From Sesamum alatum (Eukaryota; Streptophyta; Magnoliopsida; Lamiales; Pedaliaceae): a stretch of DNA of 64,000 nucleotides. Below the pieces are notes generated by a model that was not told the DNA's origin, made no database searches, and worked only from the letters and a program-made list of their open reading frames with translations. Shown here piece by piece: positions 44,511 through 55,375 of the stretch; position 1 is the first letter of the stretch, and the number at the start of each line of letters is the position of its first letter. Location of the stretch: contig JACGWO010000004.1 of assembly GCA_034509735.1 (NCBI GenBank), forward strand, positions 20,317,395-20,381,394, read 5' to 3'. The translations under genes and the position numbers were made by a program.

Positions 44511-45984
44511 CTATAAACATAATATTTCGATATTGTAGTTTATTATGTATCAAATATTCAGTAGTCATATCACTTATAGTATCTTATACAAAATATCATA
44601 AATTAAATATTGTGGCTATATTATAAGAAACTATGATTACACAACGAATAATCAATTCAGACAATATTTCATATTATTGGATATAATGAACAATAATTGA
44701 TATTTATATTAATGATATTTTGAATCAAATGAACTTTTATTTGTTGGATAAATATGTATATTTTTGAATAAAAATATTTTTAAATACTTTAAAAAATAAA
44801 TAAACAAATAATCTTGATTAGAATATTTTGGATATGTATAAATATATTTTTTTCTTTTTATCTAAAAACTTGTAAATTTTCATTTGGTGGAATGGAGCTC
44901 ATTGAAGTTGTCCACATTTGCGTATACATGGCGCTTAACTGGATAGTTTCAACGATTCTGTTTTATTATATATAGATATAGATAAAATATAACTAATAAA
45001 CAATTTGGATAAGTGTATAATAATTTACCTTTATCCAAAATATTTATAATCTTTTTGAATTAATGAATAAGTAACATTCTTCAAATTTATTTTTATATCT
45101 ATTAGTTTTTATTTATTTTTATTATTATCATATTACATTTTAATTTTTATATAATTAGTCATTGTTACATTATAAAATTAAATTTATTTATATTTTTTAT
45201 TTTATTAACTTTTTAAAACAGTTTTGTGTCTCTTCGAAGTTTATTTTACCTTGTAAGTAAATATATTTTATTTTTATTTAAATTAGATAAATATTAAATT
45301 ATTTGATTTTAGTTAGTACCCCGTGTCAAGGCAGAGGAGAATTGTATTTTTTTAAATAAGTAAATAAAAATATAAATAATTTACTTTGGAATACAAATAA
45401 TGATAAATAGTTTAAAATTAAAGTAAATAATAAGTATATAGATGCCAAAATATGTTGAATATAAAAATAAATTTAAATTATTTTACTTACTAATAATGAG
45501 TGAAACTTTTGAATAAGAATAAACAATGGTATAATTATTTAAATGCAAATATAAAATAAGCGATACTTTTTAAAGTGGAAAAATAAAATTAAATAAGGTT
45601 ATAGAAATATATCAATCAATGTATGCAAGATTATGTGTTCAAAAAATAAATAAAAATGATAAGTCATTCAAATTTTGAAATAAAATAAGTAATTGATAAA
45701 TAATTCAAGATTTAAATTTAAAATAATCCATAAATATTAGAATATGAAATTATTATTTAATATCATTTTTTTTATTTGTTTGAATTATATTACTAACCAA
45801 CTTATCTCAACAATTTTTTGAATCTTTTGGATAAAGACAAATAATCTTATACTTATCTAAATGTAAATAAAAAAAAGTAATATTTTCTTACATGGCACAA
45901 TAAAATTCAAATAGACTATCCAAGTAAGCGTATATATGGCGCTCACTTGGATAGCCTCTATGTTTCTGTTTTATTATATATAGA
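43305..45984 (-). mobile_element. Helitron insertion (head-to-tail composite), copy 1 only
   Basis: Minus strand starts TCTATATATAATAAAACAG at 45984 and ends with the palindrome CCCGTGCC-TT-GGCACGGG followed by GTACTAACTAG at 43305. It is flanked by host A and T. The equivalent place in copy 2 (about 53541-53551) reads uninterrupted 'ataaatagataaagtc', so the empty site is known exactly. Internally a second 5' end occurs at 44976 and a second, mutated 3' end (...GTACTAACTAA) at 45309, so the insertion contains two partial units separated by about 330 bases. AT-rich, with no helicase/Rep coding, therefore non-autonomous. An ATT microsatellite lies at 44477-44511. Confidence 0.88.
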
Positions 45985-45998
45985 TAGATAAAGTCTTA

Positions 45999-46525
45999 AC
46001 TATATTTTTAGTCTTCTAATTTTGGCATTTGATATTATTATCCTTTTTATCTTTTTAGAATTGTAAAATAGTCCTGTAACTCTTTGATATTTCATACTTT
46101 TAGTCCTTACAGTACCGAATTTTACAAAATTTGCAGAATATATCATGTGCCCATCACGTGGTTTATTTAAATTGGGTTTTTGTTCTGATTGGTTCACTTT
46201 TACTAACGTGGATGATTTTTTTTTTAAAAAAAAAAACATGGCATATGATTTATTCCGGCTATTTTTGTAAAATTGGACACCAAAAGGATCAAAATTACAA
46301 AATATCAAAAATTTACAGGACTCTTTTGCAACTCCTTGAAAGATAAAGGATAAGAATGCAAAATTTGCATGGGGCACATGATTTATTCCGTCATTTTTTT
46401 GAAAAATCCGACATCATAAGGACCAAAAATACGAATTGTCAAAAAAATACAGAATTATTTTGCAACTCTAGAAAGACAAAGCATAAAAATGGCAAAGTGA
46501 CAAAATTATATGAGCAAAAATTTAT
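45999..46525. mobile_element. Foldback element (copy 1)
   Basis: Left arm 'cctttttatctttttagaattgtaaaatagtcctg' is mirrored by 'gaattattttgcaactctagaaagacaaagcataaaaa' (46451-46490). Each arm carries 'catgtgccc/gggcacatg' and 'tttattccg' words. It resembles the element at 11136-11670. The duplicate is near 53552-54077. The minus-strand frame of 125 codons crossing it has no family and differs between copies. Confidence 0.6.
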
Positions 46526-46684
46526 TTAAGCAAATAGATAAAAGACGAAACATGGAAATAGATAAACCTTTCTATATATGTTATTGCGTATACGAACATG
46601 ATTTAAGTACAAGAACATTAATTATACCTATATATATGTATATATTCGTGTAAATAACTAATTAAAAACTTGTTTGGTTCCAAT

Positions 46685-46960
46685 CACTAGAAAAACAAAA
46701 AAAAAGAAATTCCCATACGGTTAATTACTATAATTAAAAGAAAAAAATTATAGTAAATTCAAATTAATCACAATTTTGTATCGACCATTAGCCGTTGTTT
46801 CTGTAAGCGTGGCTAAAATCATTACAAATATTTTAATTATGGATAAAAACCACGGTGAATAATGATTGTGTAGTAAAAATTTAAGTTTTTGTTTTGGTTT
46901 TATTTGACCGTGGTTAATAGTAATTTATAGTGTAACGAAAATTTAATTTTATTTGTAGTG
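46685..46960. mobile_element. CACTA-type MITE with 3-bp TSD (copy 1)
   Basis: Ends CACTAGAAAAACAAAAA and, complemented, CACTACAAATAAAATT, flanked by AAT on both sides (46682-46684, 46961-46963). Contains 'cacggtgaataatgatt' like the other members. Duplicate at 54387-54670. Confidence 0.75.
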
Positions 46961-46963
46961 AAT

Positions 46964-47659
46964 GAAACATGAGTGTAAAAGAAAATGAAGGTAAAAATAG
47001 ATGTATAAAAGAATGTTTGGTGTTTAGTTAGGAAGAATAAATGAAAAAGAAGTAAAACTATGAAATATCTCTATACCCCAATCTTATTTCGTCCAAAATT
47101 GAATGAAACAGTGGAAGCACAAGTACAAATAAGACCAAAATGTACCTTTTTTTTTTTTATTCACTATATTTCTTGTAAACATAATTTAGCAATGAAACGA
47201 TTCCTTTTATTTGAGATATTGATATTTTATATTTTTATTCTTGTTTGATGCATATTTTTCTTAATATATTTTCATGTTTCATTTTTAACTTCTTTAACAA
47301 TTTATTATTTATTTTTTAATACGAAATGATAATTGAAGAATGGTTAGTTAGTTGAATTACAAGAAAAAGTCTTTTTTCGTTTATTTTATTCATACCAAGT
47401 ACGTTGAAGTATTTAAAATTTCCTCATATTATATTGGTCTTATTTCAAGGTTAAAATGCAATAAAAGCTCTTATGAAAATAATAATAGCCAAAAGACCTC
47501 CTTGAGAAAATTAAAGAAAGCGAATGAATGCTATCCATGAACTTCGAAAGAAAGAGCAATACGACTTCCCGGAGATAGTGAAATTTCATTCTCAAAAGTT
47601 TGAGTGATTTTGCTATTTTCTTGTTTAGGGTAGCTTTGGTGTTTATTATTATCTTGGGA
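46964..47659. other. AT-rich unique part of duplication unit (copy 1)
   Basis: No gene, terminal repeat or RNA gene recognised; nearly identical to 54674-55375. Short frames here (for example 47352-47540) code for Lys/Ser/Tyr-rich peptides without a recognisable family. Confidence 0.4.
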
Positions 47660-49197
47660 TATATAATTAGGGAATTTTTTTTTTATTCCATTAACTTGGT
47701 ACGAATTCAATTTTAGTACACTAACTATGTCAATTTTCAATTTTCTACATTATCTTGCACAATTAAAGCAATTAAGTACACCGGTCGACAAAATCTGCTT
47801 TTTTGACCGTGAAAGAGCATGTGCACCTCACATGCTGAAAATTTTGGGGAATTTTTATCCCATGTGGCACAAACATATGATGTGGCACTTGACTTGGCAA
47901 TATTTGTGATTTTTTTATCCCTGTGGCATTAGAAATGACTTGGCACTTGAAGTGGATTATTTTTTATCCCATGTGGCAATATATATTTATAGATTATAAA
48001 AATTAATTATTATTCTATAAAAAGTACATAAAATTATTTTTTTATTTATAAAATTATAGATAAAAAATACATAAAATTTATTTTATGAAAAAACATAGAA
48101 TTTTTTTTATTTATAATATTATATTTATAACTTTCGTAACACGTCGTCCCTGCATGCATGTAATACATAATCTTACATACTATAAAAGGTATGAATAAAT
48201 TAAAATAAAATATATAACTCAATATACCAACTTCCAAAAAATTAATTTAAATATATTATCGACACAATAAAAAATAAATAAATTAAAATTACAGATAATT
48301 ATAAATAATTATTTTATAAATACTTATAGAGTATAAAAATTGATTATTATTTTACAATAAATAGATAAAATTATATATAACTATAAATAATTTTATTTTG
48401 TTATAAATAATTATTTTATTTAATTATAACATTAAAAATACATAAAATTTAATTTATAAAAAATAAATAAAATAAATATAATAATCCATATTTTATACAT
48501 TTTATTTATGGTAAATTTTATAACATATAAATTTAAATAAAATTAAGATATAATACAAATTTTAAAAAAAATTATATTCCCTAACCCACCCCCACCCTCA
48601 CCCCCACCCCCACCCCTATCTCCCCCGTCCAACCCCCCCGCCCCCCTGCCAGCCCCAACCATAGTAGGGGGCATGACCGCCCCCAATAGAGGGGGCGACT
48701 CGTCGTCGCCCAGCGCACAACTGGGCAACAGAGAGTCGCCCTGTGGGGTTAGGGGGCGACGCCGCCCCCTTGCTGGAGCGGCGTTGCCCCCTCCTATGGG
48801 AGATGGTGGGCGGCGCAGGTGGACGGAGGAGGGGGGGGCGGGTGGGAGTGTTGGGTGGGTAGGGATTTTTTTTAATTTTTATTAAAAAAATAATTTTATT
48901 TTAATTATATATATATATATACATACACTCATATACAATTAAGCCACATCATCTGCCACTTTTAGTTTTAACCACATCATGTGCTGATATGGTTAATTTC
49001 GCCGGATACATAAGCAACACTTGGCCACATCATCAGATTCCGGTCAATTTATCGGAAAATTGGAACAAAAACCCTCATTTGGACTTAATTGACACAAAAT
49101 TATAATATAGTGTAGAAAATTGAAAATTGACATAGTGTGCTAAAATTGAATTCGTGCCAAGTTAATGGACTAAATTTTTTTTTCCCCTATATAATTA
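47660..49197. mobile_element. Mutator-like element with GC-rich core (copy 1)
   Basis: 47670-49187 lies between perfect 10-base duplications TATATAATTA (47660-47669, 49188-49197). Ends GGGAATTTTTTTTTTATTCC and, complemented, GGGGAAAAAAAAATTTAGTCC continue into shared inverted text 'ccattaacttggtacgaatt' and 'caattttcaattttctaca'. A GC-rich core (48570-48860) of C-tracts and 'ggggcgac' words sits between very AT-rich arms (47980-48560). No protein recognised. Confidence 0.82.
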
Positions 49198-50255
49198 CAT
49201 TCACTACCTGATCTATGGTAAGTACAAATATATAGATCAGTCCTATTTTTTGAAAATGATATTGCGCAAATAATAACTTAAATAACAGTCAGCCAAATGT
49301 TAAATAATTCTTTTATTGATCAAAGGTGGGTACAATCTCTGATACGTTATAATTCATCCGAGGCTATTCTATCTCGTTTCTCACTAAATCCTCTGTTTGT
49401 CCAAAAAAGTGTCCCCCCTCCAAATGAGGAGTTGATCTCGTATTTATACCATCGATCTATATACGGCAAGTGTCAATCTTTGTCTACTTTGCCCTTCATC
49501 GCTTTGACAATGGATATAGATGGAAGTCTTTTGAGAGGTCTTAACGGTCCTTTTCTTGATCACTCATTAATGCTAGAGCTCCATGGATGGAACTCTAATT
49601 GCTAAATCTCATCCTTGATTCCTATAATTTCTCCATGGATTAGCCATTTAATGAGGCATGAATAAATGTTGGTCAACCATTATTTTTTCCCATATCAAAA
49701 AAGTTACATACACACTATCTAAAAATGTCAATATCGTTAGACAAACTATCCATATTGTGTTGCCGTCAAGAGTGGCTTCTATACTTATATAAAAAAAATA
49801 AGAATAATTTGTATAAGTAGAATATAAATTAAGAAATGTAAATGTTGAAAGTCTTTTTTGTCTAATAGGGAGGCAGACATATATTATAAGTTGTGGATTA
49901 GTGATTAGGCCTGCTTCTATATATGGTGAATCATTAGCATAAACTTTGTTCACCTGGTTTACTTCTCTTGTCTCCAAAGTGATCATCATCCCTATCCACA
50001 ACTTCATCCCCCAAGTAATTGATGTGCAACACTCTTTACTCTCTAGCCCCCTATACTAGTACTACTCAATTATCGTCACTTTCTGCCCTCACTCTTTCTC
50101 TTTTCCCATTCTCCATCTCCCCAAACCATGTGTTTGTTCAGGGTAAGTTGCATCCGCTCTCCCGCTCCCTGATATTAAGTGTAATTATACAAACATCTTA
50201 TGTTGCATCCACGCTTCCTGATATGAAGCCTAATTATATAAACATCTTAGATTCG
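49198..50255. other. Unclassified segment with promoter/LTR-like features (copy 1)
   Basis: On the minus strand a TATA-like box (GGTATAAATACGAG, 49437-49450) is followed by a C/T-poor stretch and an AATAAAAG signal (complement of 49311-49318) about 130 bases on, the spacing of an LTR R/U5 region or of a short transcript. No LTR ends were found. 50030-50150 is CT-rich. Duplicate: 56922-57975. Confidence 0.35.
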
Positions 50256-50592
50256 ACAAAATTACACTTTTAGTCCAATGGGATATGGGGTTCAACACAT
50301 TTAGTCCCAAAGGATAAAGCTCGATATGTTTAGTCCTCCACTTTTTAGGGTTTTCAAAACGGTCTCGAAATTGAAAAAATTCGACACATTTAGTCCTCTG
50401 CTTTACGGAATTTATGGGCTAAATGTGTCGAATTTTTCTAATTTTTGAATCATTTGAAATATTCAGTAAAGTATAGGACTAAATGTGTTGAATTTTCCAC
50501 AATTATGAGATTATTTTGAAAATTCCATAAAACAGAGGACTAAAAGTGTTGAACCTCATATCCTGTGGAACTAAAAATGTAATTTTGCCCCT
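50256..50592. mobile_element. Foldback element (copy 1)
   Basis: Arms 'aaaattacacttttagtcc...atatggggttcaacac' and 'gttgaacctcatatcctgtgg...aaaatgtaattttgcccc' are inverted repeats. Inner 'aaatgtgtcgaattttt' units alternate in both directions. Same family as 39227-39515. Confidence 0.65.
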
Positions 50593-51420
50593 TAGGTGAA
50601 ATTATAGGAAAAATAATTGCGAGCACAACTACAACCTCAGAAGTGCGTGTATTTATTATCTTACAAAAAAATAAAAAATATTTATATATCTAAACCAAAT
50701 ATTAGGCATGTCAATGTAATTTACCCTCTTTATTGATTATTTTATCATTCTTAGTCGTTCTTCGTCTACATCATTCCTTCTCCTACAATCTTGGCCTTGT
50801 TTCTTCTCTTTTTCTGGCAAGAGTTACATCAATGAGGTTATCTTTGTTTGAGACAGTGGACCATATATATGTGGACTTCAATTGAATTAAGTTGATCATC
50901 ATCACCACAAAAAAAGGACAAGATGCAACAACGAAAAAGTAAAGTGATGTTTTTAATAATGACACTAATTATATATATATATTAAATGATAAGAATATTC
51001 TTTTTGGGTCACGATAATAAGTTTTACACTTTTAAAAGTAATAATCAATAATTTGTTAAAAATTGTCATTAATTAGAACAAGTGGCAAAAAAATTGTGCA
51101 TAGAGTTGTTACTAAAACCAATTAGTGAGTCATGCATGTATTGTGACGACCAGTTTGTTTTCTATATATAGTTTTGTTGTAACTGATTTGTCATTACAAA
51201 TGTGTCACTAAATGCTTATGATGATAACTTTTTTCACAAGTCTTGTAATTAATGAAATATTGTCACAAATATTTACATATAGAACTCAAATTCATAACTT
51301 CAAACTTATTTATTAGACCTCAACATTAATCATCATTGGTACACTGTGTTTGTACTTGAGCCTAGTACACTGTGTACTTGCCCCTATAAGCTCAACTTGT
51401 TAAACGCTACCACATTTCAA
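50593..51420. other. AT-rich part of duplication unit (copy 1)
   Basis: Nothing recognised beyond short TA repeats (50971-50984) and A-rich stretches. Equivalent to 58314-59147. Confidence 0.4.
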
Positions 51421-51940
51421 AATATTTTAGTGTTAATTATATTTAGACCCCCTTAAAAAATGTAAAATTACACCTTCTTTCAAAAAAAAAATTAAATTAA
51501 ATTATACTTACACCCCTCTAAAAATTCTCCATTTATACCTAACCCCATCCCATAAGGATTTGGACGAAAAATACTGATCTGAGCAAAAAAATTACACAAA
51601 CTTTCAATTTTCCCACTTATTTAACATTCTGGATAATAATTTTGTACTTATAAGAGAAAAATCGTAATGATTTTAACCTCACTCCATATGTATATATCAC
51701 ATTTATCCTCTTATAAGCACTAAAATACACATGAAATGTTAAATGGGGAGTAAAATTAAAATTTAATGTAATTTTTTTTGCTTATGTAAGTTTTTTTCGT
51801 CCAAACTCTAACGGAAAAGGGGTCAGGTATAAATGGAAAATTGTTGAAGGGAATGTAAATGTAATTTAAAAACTTTTTTAGGAGAAAGTGTAATTTCATA
51901 TTTTTAGAGCGGGTCTAAATATAATTAACCCAATATTTTA
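51421..51940. mobile_element. Foldback element with 9-bp TSD (copy 1)
   Basis: 51430-51931 has ends GTGTTAATTATATTTAGACC (GGGTTAATTATATTTAGACC in copy 2) and, complemented, GGGTTAATTATATTTAGACC. It is flanked by perfect AATATTTTA (51421-51429, 51932-51940). Non-coding. Confidence 0.82.
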
Positions 51941-52710
51941 TGAATTTATTTCTAAACATCTTATAATATCTATCTCAGTGCAAATGAGATAAATATGTCC
52001 CACGAGCCTAACATTGGTGTAAGAAAGCATTATGATGTTGTCAACTTTTTGGCACATGAAAGGGAACACGAATAGAGTCATTATTGACTACTTCTTCCTT
52101 TGGAATCAAAGCATTGACAACCAAAAGATAGAGCAAAACAACCATGACATCAAACCAACCACTCAACATTTCGGACACATAATTTAGCTAATTTTCCGAC
52201 CCTTTGGCTCTTTTTTTCCAGAAACGGTGCGTACGTGCTTCTAGTGCACAATCATGCATGCATGCACTACATTTCTATCAAAGTTTTGCGTAAATCCTTC
52301 CCAATTTTTTCAAACTCTGTTACTGCACAAAGTTTAGCAGTCTCTAAACTGTACATTTGTTTTCCAAAAACTTCGTTTTAATTTAGAGGTACTTGAGGTT
52401 AGGCAGGGACCGGCTTTCTGGTTAGGGAAGAGTGACCTCCAGGATGCCACATGTAACACATGTGGATGATTTCAGGACAGTCCATTGCCTCTTGTCGGGA
52501 CAATTTTGGCAACCTTTGAATCCATGCATGGTGTCCCAAATGGAAAATAACTCTGTCGAAAATTTGAATGATTTTCTCCCATAGTTGAAAAACCATGTGG
52601 TTCTTGATCTTTGTGCGGGTATTGTCACCTCATATAAATGGAGAAATATAATTATGTGTATGATTTCATTCATCTGTTTAATGTTACTAGAAGGATGACG
52701 CCTGATACAC
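51941..52710. other. Less AT-rich segment of unknown origin (copy 1)
   Basis: 52390-52640 is noticeably less AT-rich than its surroundings and open on the minus strand in two overlapping frames of 65-96 codons. Differences from the duplicate (60110-60360) change residues freely, so there is no sign of protein constraint. It may be an exon relic of an unidentified gene. 51941-52380 shows no gene. Confidence 0.35.
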
Positions 52711-52850
52711 ATGGTTCAAATCGTGGTATCAACGATAATATCGGCGGGTATTATTTTACATCGGTCGCAACGTATCGGGATATTATCGGACGATACGAAG
52801 CAAATATGTTATACAATGCTTAAAAAATTCCAAAAAAATTAGTAAAATTA
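52711..52850 (-). mobile_element. Truncated hAT element end at duplication junction
   Basis: ATGGTTCAAATCGTGG followed by 'gataatatcggc' and 'cgggatattatcggacgatacg' equals the first 140 bases of the hAT element at 60501. It then breaks off at 52850 where duplication copy 2 begins. Confidence 0.88.
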
Positions 52851-53066
52851 TAATTGTTTATTTTTCACTTATCTATTTTTCTTTTTCAAGTTTGGTCAAT
52901 CATTTATTCATTCACTTGTTATTTTTATCGGATGTTGGGTTAAAAAATTTGGCCAAACTTTCCTTATTTGTTTGTTTTTATTTTTTGGGATGAATTGCAT
53001 AAAGACAGAATAAAGAAAACAAAAATTTGAGGGGTTTTGGGAGGGTTTGTGAATTTACTCATACAA

Positions 53067-53412
53067 CACTGAAAAAAATATCACATTTCGTCATGGTTAA
53101 TTACCGTGGTGAAACATAAAAAATTATTAAAATAGTAATTAATCACGACTACATCAATGACTATTAATCGTTGTTTTTAAAAGCGAGAAAAAAATATTAA
53201 CCACACCAAAACACAATGGCTAGCAAATGTTTTGACCACAACGAAACCCTGACAAATAGTATATTAACCGTAATCAGATTTAAGTTTTCACAATATTTTT
53301 TTTTTTTTGCCTTGATAAATAACATTGATTTGTCATAGTTATAGTTATAGTCATAGTCATAGTCATTGTCATTAATTAGTAATATAGGAAATAATTCATT
53401 TTTTTGGTAGCG
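53067..53412. mobile_element. CACTA-type MITE (copy 2)
   Basis: Duplicate of 42841-53173-type element: starts CACTGAAAAAAATATC; the right end has mutated to 'ttggtagcg' from 'ttggtagtg'. Confidence 0.7.
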
Positions 53413-53551
53413 AAAGATTGCCAAGTCTTTTTGTTTCAAGCTGAAATTCGAATTCTGGATCAATTTTTGAATCCCGACCAATTAAATAAGTTAGACTGCA
53501 ATTACTGTTGAATAAATAGATGATGGATTGTATTATAAATAAATAGATAAA

Positions 53552-54077
53552 GTCTTAACTATATTTTTAGTCTTTTAATTTTGGCATTTGATATTATTAT
53601 CCTTTTTATCTTTTTAGAATTGTAAAATAGTCCTTTAACTTTTTGATATTTCATACTTTTAGTCCTTACAGTACCGGATTTTACAAAATTCGCAGAATAT
53701 ATCATGTGCCCATCACGTGGTTCATTTAAATTGGGTTTTTGTTCTGGTTGGTTCACTTTTACTAACGTGGATGATTTTTTTCTTAAAAAAAAAGTGACAT
53801 ATGATTTATTCCAGCTATTTTTGCAAAATTGGATACCGAAAGGATCAAAATTACAAAATATCAAAAAGTTATAGGACTCTTTTGCAACTACTTGAAAGAT
53901 AAAGGATAAAAATACAAAATTTGCATGGGGCACATGATTTATTCCGTCATTTTTTGAAAAATCCGACATCGTAAGGACCAAAATTACGAAATATCAAAAA
54001 AATATAAAACTATTTTGCAACTCTAGAAAGATAAAGCATAAAAATGGCAAAGTGACAAAATTATATGAGCAAAAATT
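53552..54077. mobile_element. Foldback element (copy 2)
   Basis: Duplicate of 45999-46525 with scattered substitutions and small indels. Confidence 0.6.
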
Positions 54078-54175
54078 TATTTAAGCAAATAGATAAAAGA
54101 CGAAACATGGAAATAGATAAACCTTTCTATATATGTTATTGCGTATACGAACATGATTTAAGTACAAGAACATTA

Positions 54176-54328
54176 ATACATCTCAAAATATTGATGAGAC
54201 CCCAATAAACAAATGCCAATTATATGCAGGACTCACTTGATCGCATATATAGTAATTTCGTTATAATGATTTCAAGCTTCACTTGATCACATGTATAACG
54301 TATGGTTCTTTGGATATCATTAATTTTA
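54176..54328. other. About 150-bp segment present only in duplication copy 2
   Basis: Copy 1 reads 'aagaacattaattatacc' straight through (about 46610), whereas copy 2 has an extra segment bounded by 'cattaat' on both sides (54171-54177 and about 54320-54330). It is either an insertion with a short target duplication or a deletion in copy 1 by recombination between the short repeats. Confidence 0.7.
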
Positions 54329-54386
54329 CCTATATATATGTATATATTCATGTAAATAATTAATTAAAAACTTGTTTGGTTCCAAT

Positions 54387-54670
54387 CACTAGGAAAACAA
54401 AAAAAAAAAAAATAATAATTTCCCGTACGGTTAATTACTATAGTTAAAAGAAAAAAATCATAGTAAATACAAATTAATCACAATTTCGTATCGGCCATTA
54501 GCCGTTGTTTCTGTAAGCGTGATCAAATCCTTTACAAATATTTTGATTATGGATAAAAACCACGGTGAATAATGATTATGTAGTAAAAATTTAAGTTTTT
54601 GCTTTGGTTTTATTTGATTGTGGTTAATAGTAATTTACAGTGTAACGAAAACTCAATTTTATTTGTAGTG
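54387..54670. mobile_element. CACTA-type MITE (copy 2)
   Basis: Duplicate of 46685-46960 with the same AAT flanks; the first end has drifted to CACTAGGAAAAC. Confidence 0.75.
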
Positions 54671-54673
54671 AAT

Positions 54674-55375
54674 GAAACATGAGTGTAAAAGAAAATAAAA
54701 GTAAAAATAGATGTATAAAAGAAGGTTTGCTGTTTAGTTAGGAAGAATAAATGAAAAAGAAGTAAAACTATGAAATATCTCTATAGCCCAATCTTATTTG
54801 GTCCAAAATTGGATGAAACAGTGGAAGCACAAGTACAAAGAAGACCAAAATGTATCTTTTTTTTTATTTTTTTTATTCACTATATTTCTTGTAAACATAA
54901 TTTATCAATGAAACGATTCCTTTTATTTGAGATATTGATATTTTATATTTTTATTCTTGTTTGATGCATATTTTTCTTAATATATTTTCATGTTTCATTT
55001 TTAACTTCTTTAACAATTTATTATTTATTTTTTAATACGAAATGATAATTGAAGAATGGTTAGTTAGTTGAATTACAAGAAAAAGTCTTTTTTCGTTTAT
55101 TTTATTCATACCAAGTACGTTGAAGTATTTAAAATTTCCTCATATTATATTGGTCTTATTTCAAGGTTAAAATGCAATAAAAGCTCTTATGAAAATAATA
55201 ATAGCCAAAAGACCTCCTTGAGAAAATTAAAGAAAGCGAATGAATGCTATCCATGAACTTCGAAAGAAAGAGCAATACGACTTCCCGGAGATAGTGAAAT
55301 TTCATTCTCAAAAGTTTGAGTGATTTTGCTATTTTCTTGTTTAGGGTAGCTTTGGTGTTTATTATTATCTTGGGA
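54674..55375. other. AT-rich unique part of duplication unit (copy 2)
   Basis: Equivalent to 46964-47659 and almost identical over its second half. No gene recognised. Confidence 0.4.

Larger units (their letters stand above)
42641..52850 (+). repeat. Large tandem duplication, copy 1
   Basis: From 'taattgtttatttttc' at 42641 the sequence matches 52851 onward almost base for base through 52850/60643. The only large differences are a Helitron in copy 1 (43305-45984), about 150 extra bases in copy 2 near 54176, and about 60 extra bases in copy 2 near 60365. No intact gene lies inside; contents are MITEs, Mutator-like elements and AT-rich DNA. It ends inside the terminal 140 bases of a hAT element. 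Confidence 0.93.

Noticed and set aside
49297..49605. Plus-strand 102-codon frame found in both duplication copies
   Set aside because: The differences seen between copies are nearly all residue-changing, and the start is disrupted in copy 2, so there is no sign of protein constraint.
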